Shown here in pieces: positions 26,001 through 33,946 of a DNA stretch of 64,000 nt; position 1 is the first letter of the stretch; every line of letters starts with the position of its first letter. Source of the stretch: Flavobacterium palustre (lineage in GTDB: Bacteria > Bacteroidota > Bacteroidia > Flavobacteriales > Flavobacteriaceae); contig NZ_BMGA01000001.1 in the NCBI RefSeq assembly GCF_014639535.1, positions 62,001-126,000 of the forward strand, in the 5' to 3' direction. The notes under the pieces are model-generated. The model worked only from the letters and a program-made list of their open reading frames with translations. It searched no databases and was not told the origin of the DNA. Position numbers and translations under genes: made by a program.

Positions 26001-29000
26001 TTATAAACAAAAAACATTTTTTGAAGATACTTTTCATTTGCAAAATAACGAAACTCTTATCAAAATTCCTTTGCTGAAAGAATTTGAAAATGCAATCCAA
26101 ATAAGCTTCCAAAGTATTTTTGAAAACAATCCTTTTAGAGATGGAATCGAAATCTTTTTGGAAAAAGAGAAAGAAGGTAAACTGGAATTTACTGTTGAAA
26201 ATTTTAGAAACAAAATACAACCAGGAAACAATGAGAACTGGTCGTTTCAGCTGAAAGCTAATGATACTAAACAAGAATCCGAAGTTTTAGCTTCAATGTA
26301 CGACAGTTCTTTAGATCAATTCACAAAAATAAATTGGAATGGTTTAGCATTTCATGAATATAATTACAATTATGGCAATTACAAATCGGCACTAGGTTTC
26401 GACAAGTTATATAGTACTATTGGAAATTTAAACAAACCTTCATACCTACCAACAATAACTAGTGAGAATACCCAATTAATTTGGTTTGGGTTTAATTTCA
26501 ATAATTCAAATCCATATCACCAACAATATGAATACCTAAAACAACTGAATAAAAAAACAAAAAAGCCAGCCAATGCTACAATGATTTCGGGAGTAGTCAC
26601 AGATCAATATGGAGCTCCATTTGCAGGGGCAATTATTGCAATAAAAGGAACTCAAAGAACCATAACATCTAATCATAGTGGTTACTTTGAAATTGAAGCT
26701 GCTCCAAACGAAATAATAGTTTTCTCCACTATAGGTTATAAAACTCAGGAAATTCTTGTTGGAAATAAAAAAATCATACAAATAAGTTTAGGCGAAGTAG
26801 ACGATGTACTCAATGAAGTTATTGTAGTAGGTTATGGAACACAAAGGAAACAAAATTTAACCGGTGCAGTAACTACAATACAAGGAGATCCTGATGCTAT
26901 TATAAGTGTAGCTCCAGCAGGTTCCGGACCAAGAAACAATAAAAATAAAAAAAACGGAGTAGTACTGGAAGAAGTTGACGATGCGGTTTATAGTACTGCT
27001 GGAATAGATCTTCAATTAGAACAAGCTTTACAAGGAAAAGTAGCTGGTTTACAAATTAGAGGTAGTTCTTCTATTTTAGGCAACAATAACGCGTTATATG
27101 TAATTGATGGAGAAATTGCCTCAGAAGAAATCTTTAAAACGCTAAATCCTGCTGATGTTGTTTCTATGGATGTTTTAAAAGATTCCAAAGCCACTGCTCT
27201 TTACGGAAGCAAAGGCGAAAATGGTGTCATCATTATCACAACAAAAAAATCTTTGGAAGCCTTAACACAAGTAACAGCAAGAAAAAATCTCTCAGAAACG
27301 GCTTTCTTCTATCCTCATCTAAAAACAGACTCAAAAGGAAAAATCTCTTTCAATTTTACCTCACCTGAAGCCTTAACTTCTTGGAAACTGCGTTTATTGG
27401 CACATAACAAAAATGCCGTTTCGACTTATTTAGAAAAAAGCGTCATAACTCAAAAAGAACTTATGCTTTTACCTAATTTCCCTCGTTTTCTTAGAGAAAA
27501 AGATACAATTGTTATTAGTGCCAAAATTGCTAATATGAGCAATCAATCCAAAACAGGAATTGCTCAATTACAGTTTTTTGATGCCACGACTATGCAGCCT
27601 ATCGACAATAAAATGCTTAACGTAAAAAATATTCGAAATTTTAATATTACAGCTTTCGGAAATACAACAGCGACATGGAAAATTACTATTCCCGAAGGAT
27701 TACAAGGCGTGCAATATCAAATTGTAGCAAAAGCTGGAAATTATTCAGATGGCGAGGAAAACATACTTCCCGTTTTAACTAATAATATGCTCGTTACTGA
27801 AAGTATTCCTGTTTGGGTGCGAGAAAATTCTAAGAAACAATACACATTTGAAAATCTAAAAAATAATAATTCTACCACATTACGCAATCATCAGTTTACA
27901 CTAGAATACACTTCAAACCCTACCTGGCTAGCCATTCAATCCTTACCGTATTTAATGGAATACGAGCATGAATGTGCCGAACAGACTTTTGCTCGCTTTT
28001 ATGCCAATGCCTTAGCTGGCGAAATTATCAATAGTAATCCAAAAATTGCTACTATTTTTGAATCATGGAAAGCAAAAGACAAATATAAATTAGAAGAAAA
28101 CGAAGAATTAAAATCGATTATTCTTGCCGAAACACCTTGGTTAAATGATACTAAAAGTGAAGCCGAAAAGAAGCAAAAACTGGCTCTGTTATTTGATCTA
28201 GAAAAAATGAAAAACTCGCAAGAAGCTACTTTTGAAAAGTTGAAACAAAAGCAAAGTGCTTCAGGAGGATTTGCCTGGTTTGATGGCGACAGAGAAAACG
28301 AATACATTAGCCGTCATATTCTGGCAGGTTTAGGGCATTTATCAAAACTAATCCGTAATAAAGAAACGGATACAAAAGTTGCTGAAATTTCTAAAAAAGG
28401 AATTCCGTTTTTAGATGATAAATTCTTAAAATACCATAAAGCCAGAACTAAAAATCTAAAGTCAACTGACAAACTAATTTGGATTAATCCAAATACCGAT
28501 TTACATTATTTGTACACACGTAGTTTCTATTTAAAAAATTACCCCCTTTCGGATACTTTGAAAAAAGTAAGCAAATTATATCTTGAAATCGCTAAAAAAG
28601 ATTGGCTAAACTATTCGCTTTACGAAAAAGGAATGGCAGCTTTAGCATTACATCGTTTTGGAGAAACTGCTTCAGCTAAGAAAATTGTCGAAAGTTTAAA
28701 AGAAACAGCTTCAAACAATGAAGACTGGGGAATGCATTGGATTGCAAACAAATCAGGCTGGTATTGGTATCAGGCTCCTATTGAAATCCAAGCCTTACTT
28801 ATAGAAGCTTTCGCAGAAATTACAAACGACAACAAATCTGTTGATGCAATGAAAGTTTGGTTATTAAAAAACAAACAAACTAAAAACTGGCCAACAACTA
28901 AGGCAACTACCGAAGCTGTATATGCTTTACTAATGCAAGGTACAGACTGGTTAAGTGTAAAAGACAATACTATTTTCAAAATTGGAAATGAAAAAATATT

Positions 29001-29610
29001 GACCAAAAAATTAGCTGAGAACGAAAAAGAAGCCGAAACGGGTTATTTAAAACTCAATTGGAAAGCTGATGAAATAAAAAAAGAAATGGCAACGATAACG
29101 ATTCAAAATAAATCAAAAGTTCCCGGATACGGTGGAGTATATTGGCAATATTTTGAAGATTTGGATAAAATAAAAACCGATAATTCAAATGCACTTTCTG
29201 TATCAAAAGAATTATATCTGAAGAAAAACAATGACAAGGGAGAAGAATTACAAAAAATCACGAATGGAAATCGGCTAAAAATTGGAGATTTGGTTACAGT
29301 AAGATTAATTATAACTGCCAAAGAAAACATGGAATTTGTTCACTTAAAAGACCTACGAGCTTCCTGTTTTGAACCTGTCGATGTGTTATCTTCTTACGAT
29401 TATAAAAATGGTATTGCCTTTTATAAAAGTTCAAAAGATGCCGCTACCCATTTCTTTTTTGGCAACATCAACAAAGGCACTTATGTCATAGAATATGATA
29501 TAAGAGTGAACAACAGTGGAGATTTCTCAAATGGGATAACGACTATACAAAGTATGTATGCTCCCGAATTTTCAAGTCATACTAAAGGAATCAGAGTTCA
29601 GGTGAAATAA
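23029..29610 (+). CDS. Alpha-2-macroglobulin family protein with inserted SusC-type CarboxypepD_reg and TonB-plug module
   Basis: A 2193-residue exported protein. In order: signal peptide (1-18, ending VFAQ, no lipobox); a helical N-terminal region to about 330; macroglobulin-like beta domains with the MG2 motif DRAIYRPGQTVYYKG (from 565). Next comes an insertion at 1185-1407 made of a carboxypeptidase-regulatory domain (ISGVVTDQYGAPFAGAIIAIKG), a TonB-box-like strand NEVIVVGYGT (1262-1271) and a compact SusC plug with ALYGSKGENGVIIITTKK. The A2M core follows (ETAFFYPHLKTDSKG, from about 1423), then the thioester domain with an intact CAEQ (1649-1652), and a C-terminal beta domain. Bacterial macroglobulins trap proteases in the cell envelope after cleavage of a bait region; the insertion sits where the bait region would be expected. 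There is no beta-barrel. The frame is continuous, so this is not a frameshift or assembly join of two genes. Confidence 0.93.
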   Translation: MKKLFLLLVFISASVFAQNFQKNWNKVITYEKEGKIKSAGKLVDEIYKKAVSQKNEPQIIKCFFYQSKYLQVLDENAQTKIINNIKTDINLVSIPSKAILNLVYTKCLNDYFNRNNHTIRNRTNTLSINEQFMTWTENDFTTEINSALNQTLTNQNILKNTPLINYEAVFDYFNEKKFKTENLFEYLLQENISFCTSKIERWSIKKEDFIALQNDLWGNSEAFTKINFDFVTDKNLQKTLLLLQKKELNNSSLENQLERILFCKNYLTENNETLLKTLNRLQKQSKDSLIIQKIQLEKAAILSSLASKETHPDYNTQAITILDSIIGVNNFSNSYKLAIQKKQVIDSKSLNIQMLKQSYSDENTRALISYKNINQVNISFYKINQNQLELFRKQQFIKDSVVDIIIQKQNPVATKNYSLLNKKDYFGYTTEVVLPQLKTGSYLVYFESDSDIKDKKAFAYETITVSNIAVLATQKDTIRYFQVSDRKTGKPLEKVNIKLENTTIQTDANGTASYSKEKNRNNYETILFIKEQDSLSVSNYYVAYNNEYNPTIQEKDKGRVEFYLDRAIYRPGQTVYYKGIAFQKKDNVNSIVAKTSFKIIVKDVNHNTFKEFEITTNEFGSFSGEFVLPKTGLTGNFRIEAYEPDDYEKDIVYNKDIDEHPFWDQITFQNSQISFKVEEYKRPKFEVRFDPVTQSYQVNQDVTVNGIAKAFAGSSISDATVKYEVSIYTYEFTNRGYHLRNGKSKNITIAETRTDASGKFKIDFKAEPVENFKKENLPIFEYHIKASVTDINGETHSANSTVKVGYHDLILGTTIPQQIETKNKNEIIPSSTNLNGNFLATKGEIKIYFIRPLIDKFKPRIWEKPEIDGISNEEFERLFPYENNIKTVADSLTQTLVFSKKIDTQTDKNLLLDFISNYKSGDYKVVFSAKDAFDNNITTQSNFRLIQSNDKYNLSKLFTATQINANPKKDGFVLIKLLSVIPELYINATGNYKQKTFFEDTFHLQNNETLIKIPLLKEFENAIQISFQSIFENNPFRDGIEIFLEKEKEGKLEFTVENFRNKIQPGNNENWSFQLKANDTKQESEVLASMYDSSLDQFTKINWNGLAFHEYNYNYGNYKSALGFDKLYSTIGNLNKPSYLPTITSENTQLIWFGFNFNNSNPYHQQYEYLKQLNKKTKKPANATMISGVVTDQYGAPFAGAIIAIKGTQRTITSNHSGYFEIEAAPNEIIVFSTIGYKTQEILVGNKKIIQISLGEVDDVLNEVIVVGYGTQRKQNLTGAVTTIQGDPDAIISVAPAGSGPRNNKNKKNGVVLEEVDDAVYSTAGIDLQLEQALQGKVAGLQIRGSSSILGNNNALYVIDGEIASEEIFKTLNPADVVSMDVLKDSKATALYGSKGENGVIIITTKKSLEALTQVTARKNLSETAFFYPHLKTDSKGKISFNFTSPEALTSWKLRLLAHNKNAVSTYLEKSVITQKELMLLPNFPRFLREKDTIVISAKIANMSNQSKTGIAQLQFFDATTMQPIDNKMLNVKNIRNFNITAFGNTTATWKITIPEGLQGVQYQIVAKAGNYSDGEENILPVLTNNMLVTESIPVWVRENSKKQYTFENLKNNNSTTLRNHQFTLEYTSNPTWLAIQSLPYLMEYEHECAEQTFARFYANALAGEIINSNPKIATIFESWKAKDKYKLEENEELKSIILAETPWLNDTKSEAEKKQKLALLFDLEKMKNSQEATFEKLKQKQSASGGFAWFDGDRENEYISRHILAGLGHLSKLIRNKETDTKVAEISKKGIPFLDDKFLKYHKARTKNLKSTDKLIWINPNTDLHYLYTRSFYLKNYPLSDTLKKVSKLYLEIAKKDWLNYSLYEKGMAALALHRFGETASAKKIVESLKETASNNEDWGMHWIANKSGWYWYQAPIEIQALLIEAFAEITNDNKSVDAMKVWLLKNKQTKNWPTTKATTEAVYALLMQGTDWLSVKDNTIFKIGNEKILTKKLAENEKEAETGYLKLNWKADEIKKEMATITIQNKSKVPGYGGVYWQYFEDLDKIKTDNSNALSVSKELYLKKNNDKGEELQKITNGNRLKIGDLVTVRLIITAKENMEFVHLKDLRASCFEPVDVLSSYDYKNGIAFYKSSKDAATHFFFGNINKGTYVIEYDIRVNNSGDFSNGITTIQSMYAPEFSSHTKGIRVQVK

Positions 29611-29628
29611 AAATATCAATATACAAAA

Positions 29629-29661
29629 AACCCTTTCAGAATTTTGAACTCTGAAAGGGTT
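29629..29661 (-). terminator. Terminator between the macroglobulin and obg
   Basis: AACCCTTTCAGA (29629-29640) pairs with TCTGAAAGGGTT (29650-29661), a 12-bp stem with a 9-base loop. On the minus strand it runs into a T-run, so it mainly ends the obg transcript. It can also slow the convergent macroglobulin transcript. Confidence 0.75.
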
Positions 29662-29679
29662 ATACATTTAAAAAAAATC

Positions 29680-30681
29680 TTACTCATTCAACATTTTCCA
29701 AAGTTTATCCTTCAATTCTGTCAAACCTTGTTGAGCAACAGAAGAAATAAACAGATAAGGAATATCTTTAAAAGACACATCTAATTCCGCTTTTAACTCT
29801 GCTCTTAATTCGTCGTCCAACATATCGCATTTAGAAATTACTAAAAGACGTTCTTTATCGAGCATTTCAGGATTGTATTTGGTCAATTCGTTTACCAAAA
29901 TGTCATATTCAGCTTTGATGTCCGGCGTATCCACAGGAACTAAAAACAACAGGGTCGAATTTCTTTCAATATGACGCAGGAAATAATGTCCTAAACCTTT
30001 CCCCTCGGCTGCTCCTTCAATAATTCCCGGAATATCGGCAATTACAAACGATTGAAAATCCCTGTAAGCAACAATTCCCAGATTAGGTTTTAAAGTCGTA
30101 AACGGATAATCGGCAATTTTTGGCTTAGCAGAAGTCAAAACTGAAAGCAAAGTCGATTTTCCGGCATTTGGAAAACCTACTAAACCAACATCAGCCAACA
30201 CTTTCAACTCCAGAATCACATCCATCTCTAATCCAGGTAATCCTGGCTGAGCATAGCGCGGCGTTTGATTTGTTGAACTTCTAAAATGCCAGTTTCCTAA
30301 ACCTCCTTTTCCTCCTTTACAAAGAATTTTCTTTTCTCCATGTTCAGTCACTTCAAACAAGACCTCACCTGTTTCCTTATCTTTCACTACCGTTCCTAAC
30401 GGCACTTCGATAATCTTATCTTCACCATCAGCTCCGGTACTTCTGTCTCCACCTCCGTCTCCACCGTGACCGGCTTTAATATGTCGGGCAAATTTCAGGT
30501 GAAACAAAGTCCAAAGTCCTTTATTCCCCACTAGAATAACGTGTCCTCCACGACCTCCATCGCCTCCGTCAGGTCCACCTTTTTCAATAAATTTCTCTCT
30601 GTGTAAATGCGTAGAACCCTTTCCTCCTTTTCCGGAAGAAACATATATTTTTACGTAATCTACAAAGTTACCTTCTGTCAT
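29680..30681 (-). CDS. obgE: Obg-family GTPase (CgtA)
   Basis: A 333-residue Obg GTPase. The glycine-rich Obg fold (about 1-160, [19 protein letters not shown]) is followed by the G domain with P-loop GFPNAGKST (169-177), switch region DYPFTT, DIPG and SKCD. The C-terminal OCT domain of some Obg proteins is missing, as is usual in Bacteroidota. It binds the 50S subunit and controls ribosome assembly and the stringent response. It is the last gene of the hpt-adk side and is followed by a strong terminator. Confidence 0.95.
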   Translation of the reverse strand: MTEGNFVDYVKIYVSSGKGGKGSTHLHREKFIEKGGPDGGDGGRGGHVILVGNKGLWTLFHLKFARHIKAGHGGDGGGDRSTGADGEDKIIEVPLGTVVKDKETGEVLFEVTEHGEKKILCKGGKGGLGNWHFRSSTNQTPRYAQPGLPGLEMDVILELKVLADVGLVGFPNAGKSTLLSVLTSAKPKIADYPFTTLKPNLGIVAYRDFQSFVIADIPGIIEGAAEGKGLGHYFLRHIERNSTLLFLVPVDTPDIKAEYDILVNELTKYNPEMLDKERLLVISKCDMLDDELRAELKAELDVSFKDIPYLFISSVAQQGLTELKDKLWKMLNE

Positions 30682-30685
30682 TTTC

Positions 30686-30699
30686 TTTTTTTTTTTTTT
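30686..30699. repeat. Homopolymeric T run before obg
   Basis: Fourteen consecutive T residues (poly-A on the obg strand) begin 5 bases upstream of the obg start codon. Purine-rich leaders are common in Bacteroidota, where A-rich sequence can replace Shine-Dalgarno pairing, so length change could affect obg translation. Confidence 0.45.
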
Positions 30700-30771
30700 C
30701 AGTGGTCAGTGGTCAGTTTTTAGTAATCAGTGATCAGTGATTACTGAATACTATAAACAGAATACTGAACA
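30700..30771. repeat. Intergenic word repeat, family B
   Basis: Repeated CAGTGGTCAGTGGTCAGTTT, then AGTAATCA and TGATTACT as perfect 8-bp arms of a hairpin, then ACTGAATACT and ACTGAACACT words. The word TCAGTTTTTAGTA is shared exactly with the tract at 35668-35735. It lies between the CNNM/CBS gene and obg. Confidence 0.55.
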
Positions 30772-32046
30772 CTATTTCTTAATTGCTTTCACCATCACTT
30801 TATCAATCTTCACCCCATCCATATCAACAACTTCCAACTCAAATTTATGCCACACCAACTTTTCCCCTTGTTTAGGAATATGTGACAATTCGGTCATAAT
30901 TAATCCGCTAACAGTGGTCACTTCATAATCACTCAACAATTCGTCCAACTCAAAATAAGTCAGAAAATCATGTAGTGAATAATGTCCGTCAACCAGCCAC
31001 GATCCATCTTCTCTTTGTATCAGTTGAAAATCTTCTTTATAAAAATCGGATGCGTCTCCTACCAGAGCTTCCAAAATATCATTCAGCGTAATTATTCCCT
31101 GAAAAATTCCGTATTCATCAGCTACAACTGCGTAATGAATACCTGTTTTTTTAAAGTTCTCCAATGCATTATAAGCAGTGGTGTATTCCATTAAAAAAGG
31201 AGCTTCATGCAATATTTCCGGCAAATTGAAATCGTCTTTATCAATAGTTGCAAAAATATTTTTAAGACTTACCACTCCAACAATTTCATCATAATTATCC
31301 TTGTAAACCGGATAAAAAGAATGCAATTCTTTCAGCATAAATTCTTTCACCTGACTTTTATCAGATTCTAATGGTAACATCACCACCGATTTTCTATGGG
31401 TCATTAAAGAATTTATTTTTCGGTCTCCAATGTGAAAAACGCGTTCCACAATATCCTGCTCGATTTCCTGAACTTCACCAACCTCAGTTCCTTCTTTGAT
31501 AATGGCTTTGATTTCTTCTTCCGTTACTTTCCCATCCGCTGTTGGTCTTATCTGAAGAATATTTAATAAAAATTCTGTCGAATGCGTCAACAACCAAATA
31601 AATGGTGCTGTAACAATAGAAACTATTTTCATCGGCATGGCAACTGCCTTGGCAATCGATTCTGGGTAATTCAAGCCAATTCTTTTGGGCAATAATTCTC
31701 CTAAAACTAAGGAGAAAAAAGTTAAAACAACAACAACAATCCCAACTGCAATAGTAGGTGCCTGCGGTTTTAATAATTCAAATGTAGCAACAAAAGTTTC
31801 TACATCCTCAGTAATTTTATCTCCACTATAAATACCCGTTAAGATACCTATAAGCGTAATTCCAATTTGAACCGTTGATAAAAATTTATTTGGCGAATTG
31901 GCCAAATCCAGTGCTATTTGCGCACTATTATTTCCTTTTTTAGCAGAACTTTCCAACCTTGATTTTCTTGCCGAAATCAGTGCAATTTCAGACATCGAAA
32001 AAAGTCCGTTAAGTAGAATCAAAAAAAGAATTATAAATAGCTCCAT
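30772..32046 (-). CDS. CNNM/CBS/CorC-HlyC membrane protein (hemolysin family)
   Basis: A 424-residue protein. An N-terminal CNNM (DUF21) domain with about four membrane segments (MELFIILFLILLNGLFSMSE; VGIVVVVLTFFSLVLGELLPKRIGLNYPE) is followed by two CBS domains (about 210-330, with NSLMTHRKSVVMLPLESD and YAVVADEYGIFQGIITLND) and a C-terminal CorC_HlyC domain. The family is linked to magnesium or other divalent-cation export; the name hemolysin is historical. It lies between adk and obg, with a word-repeat tract on the obg side. Confidence 0.9.
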   Translation of the reverse strand: MELFIILFLILLNGLFSMSEIALISARKSRLESSAKKGNNSAQIALDLANSPNKFLSTVQIGITLIGILTGIYSGDKITEDVETFVATFELLKPQAPTIAVGIVVVVLTFFSLVLGELLPKRIGLNYPESIAKAVAMPMKIVSIVTAPFIWLLTHSTEFLLNILQIRPTADGKVTEEEIKAIIKEGTEVGEVQEIEQDIVERVFHIGDRKINSLMTHRKSVVMLPLESDKSQVKEFMLKELHSFYPVYKDNYDEIVGVVSLKNIFATIDKDDFNLPEILHEAPFLMEYTTAYNALENFKKTGIHYAVVADEYGIFQGIITLNDILEALVGDASDFYKEDFQLIQREDGSWLVDGHYSLHDFLTYFELDELLSDYEVTTVSGLIMTELSHIPKQGEKLVWHKFELEVVDMDGVKIDKVMVKAIKK

Positions 32047-32110
32047 GTTTTTTTGTTAGTTGTTTATGATGTGTTGCCTGTAAAAACTACAAACCATAAA
32101 CTATAAACTT

Positions 32111-32683
32111 TTACAAATTATCAATTACATTACTTAAACGCTCCGTAATTTCGGCAATAGAACCAATACCATTTACTGCATAAAATTTATCCTGACCTTT
32201 ATAAAAATCGATAAGCGGAGCCGTTTTTTCATTGTATTCCTGGTATCTGTTACGAATTTTCTCTTCGTCCTGATCATCAGCTCTTCCGGAAGTTTTTCCT
32301 CTTTCTAACAATCTTGCTACCAAAATTTCATCATCAGCTTCCAAAGCAACAGTAGCCGTGATAATTTCATTTTTAGTCGCTAAAAAAGCATCTAAAGCCT
32401 GAGCCTGAGCAATTGTTCTTGGAAAACCATCGAATAAAAAACCTGCTGAATCCGGATTAGCTTCTACCTCACTTTGCAACATTTTAATGGTTACTTCATC
32501 AGGAACAAGCTCACCATTGTTAATATAGGTTTGCGCCAGTTTTCCTAATTCTGTTTCATTTTTGATATTAAATCTAAAAATATCACCTGTTGAAAGATGA
32601 GTCAAGTTGTATTTTTCTTTTAAAAACTCTGCCTGAGTTCCTTTTCCAGCTCCTGGTTTCCCAAATAAAACAATGTTAGTCAT
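32111..32683 (-). CDS. adk: Adenylate kinase
   Basis: A 190-residue short-form adenylate kinase (ATP + AMP = 2 ADP). P-loop GKPGAGKGT is at 8-16; the AMP-binding stretch LSTGDIFR and the FLFDGFPRTIAQAQ motif follow. The LID is the short version (ERGKTSGRADDQDE) with no zinc cysteines. It is 28 bases after hpt and clearly in the same operon; both serve purine salvage and balance. Confidence 0.96.
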   Translation of the reverse strand: MTNIVLFGKPGAGKGTQAEFLKEKYNLTHLSTGDIFRFNIKNETELGKLAQTYINNGELVPDEVTIKMLQSEVEANPDSAGFLFDGFPRTIAQAQALDAFLATKNEIITATVALEADDEILVARLLERGKTSGRADDQDEEKIRNRYQEYNEKTAPLIDFYKGQDKFYAVNGIGSIAEITERLSNVIDNL

Positions 32684-32711
32684 AAACTTTTTAAATTTTT
32701 ATTTAATGATT

Positions 32712-33242
32712 TTAATCTTTTAACTGATATACTTCCGGTAAATTTCGTCCTAAACCATCATAGTCCAAACCAAAACCTACTATAAATTTATTCGGAATCT
32801 GAATTCCTACATAATCAATTTTCACTTCTTTTTTATAGGCTTCTGGCTTAAAAAAAAGAGTCGCTATTTTAAAATGTTTCGGATTTTGTTTCTTAAACAA
32901 AGCTTTCAATTCAACAATAGTATGTCCGGTATCAATAATATCTTCGATTACTATTACCGAACGTCCTGTTAAATCCTGATTCAAACCGATTAATTCTTTC
33001 ACTTCATTGGTTGAAGACATCCCTTCATAAGAAGCCATTTTCACAAAACTTACTTCACAAGGTTTTTTATAACTTTTTACAAAATCAGAAACCACCATAA
33101 AGGAACCGTTCAAAACACCTATAAAAACCAGAACTTCATCAACAAAATCATCTTCAATCTGAGCCACCATTTTCTTTATGGCAAAGTCAATTTCTTCGGC
33201 AGAAATAAACGGAACAAATTCTTTATCGTGAAGCTGAATCAT
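32712..33242 (-). CDS. hpt: Hypoxanthine phosphoribosyltransferase
   Basis: A 176-residue purine phosphoribosyltransferase. The PRPP-binding motif VIVIEDIIDTGHTI, the SGR-type segment (LTGRS), and the flexible loop with PNKFIVGFGLDYDGLGRNLP near the end mark the Hpt type. It converts hypoxanthine or guanine plus PRPP to IMP or GMP. It is first in the unit hpt-adk and has a good promoter directly upstream. Confidence 0.93.
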   Translation of the reverse strand: MIQLHDKEFVPFISAEEIDFAIKKMVAQIEDDFVDEVLVFIGVLNGSFMVVSDFVKSYKKPCEVSFVKMASYEGMSSTNEVKELIGLNQDLTGRSVIVIEDIIDTGHTIVELKALFKKQNPKHFKIATLFFKPEAYKKEVKIDYVGIQIPNKFIVGFGLDYDGLGRNLPEVYQLKD

Positions 33243-33265
33243 TATTTTTATTTTGAAATAATGGG

Positions 33266-33298
33266 CAAAGATACTGAATTGGAATTTGAGTTCAGCAA
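33266..33298 (-). promoter_or_regulatory. Promoter of hpt-adk
   Basis: On the minus strand TTG (plus 33296-33298) is followed after 22 bases by TATCTTTG (plus 33266-33273), an exact TAnnTTTG match 23 bases before the hpt ATG. It diverges from the helical-repeat gene. Confidence 0.6.
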
Positions 33299-33341
33299 TT
33301 GATTTCTAATTTGTACTTTTAAGGCTCATACTTCAAAAACC

Positions 33342-33890
33342 ATGAGTGAATTAAGCACAATCATTACGCAAACAACCGGGTATAAAAACAGCCGACAGAC
33401 CGCCGCCAATTTTATCATAGCACGTCCTGAACTCATGGATGATTTAATGTCAATTTGTTTCGAAATTCAAAATCCCGACCATTACAAAGCCTGCTGGATA
33501 ATAGAATTAATTTTCTATGAAAAACCAAACTGGTTTCAAAAGCACCTGAATTTAATTTGTTCCAAAAGCAAAATACTCACTAACGAAAGTGCCATCAGAC
33601 CACTGTCAAAAATTATCTTTTTACTCATCGAAGCGCATTATAAAATTGCTAAAAATGAAATCCATTTTTCCGAAGAACAGCGTCAGGAACTCATCGAAAT
33701 TAATTTTGACTGGCTAATTACCGATACTAAAGTAGCTTCAAAAGTCTATGCTATGCGCAGTTTACAACTTTTAGGAAAAGAATACGATTGGATTCATCCC
33801 GAATTAGAAACCATTTTAACTAAAGATTTCAGCGCACATACTGCGGCTTACAAAGCAGTTTCTAAGGATATTTTGAAGAAAATAAAATAG
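33342..33890 (+). CDS. Alpha-helical (HEAT-like) protein of unknown function upstream of purK
   Basis: A 182-residue soluble protein, almost entirely helical by eye, with repeated helix pairs that resemble HEAT-type units (NPDHYKACWIIELIFYEKP; VASKVYAMRSLQLLGKEYDW; AHTAAYKAVSKDILKK). Such proteins next to purK are, as I recall, often named adenylosuccinate lyase in databases, but the lyase signature and most of the length are missing, so I do not accept that. It may be a scaffold or an adaptor. It lies 56 bases before purK, which has its own promoter. Confidence 0.72.
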   Translation: MSELSTIITQTTGYKNSRQTAANFIIARPELMDDLMSICFEIQNPDHYKACWIIELIFYEKPNWFQKHLNLICSKSKILTNESAIRPLSKIIFLLIEAHYKIAKNEIHFSEEQRQELIEINFDWLITDTKVASKVYAMRSLQLLGKEYDWIHPELETILTKDFSAHTAAYKAVSKDILKKIK

Positions 33891-33916
33891 CATTTTCCTA
33901 TTCAATCATTTAAAAG

Positions 33917-33924
33917 TATCTTTG
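33917..33924 (+). promoter_or_regulatory. -7 box of purK
   Basis: TATCTTTG, an exact TAnnTTTG match, ends 22 bases before the purK ATG. No clear TTG is seen at -33. It would let purK-purE be transcribed apart from the upstream gene. Confidence 0.5.
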
Positions 33925-33946
33925 CTGCCAATAAACTTTCGACACA

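Noticed and set aside
25957-26274. Antisense frames within the macroglobulin gene
   Set aside because: Phe/Lys-rich products typical of the complement of an AT-rich Lys/Phe-rich gene.
23029-29610. Assembly join of a macroglobulin and a SusC gene
   Set aside because: One uninterrupted frame, with macroglobulin sequence on both sides of the plug module and no barrel remnant.
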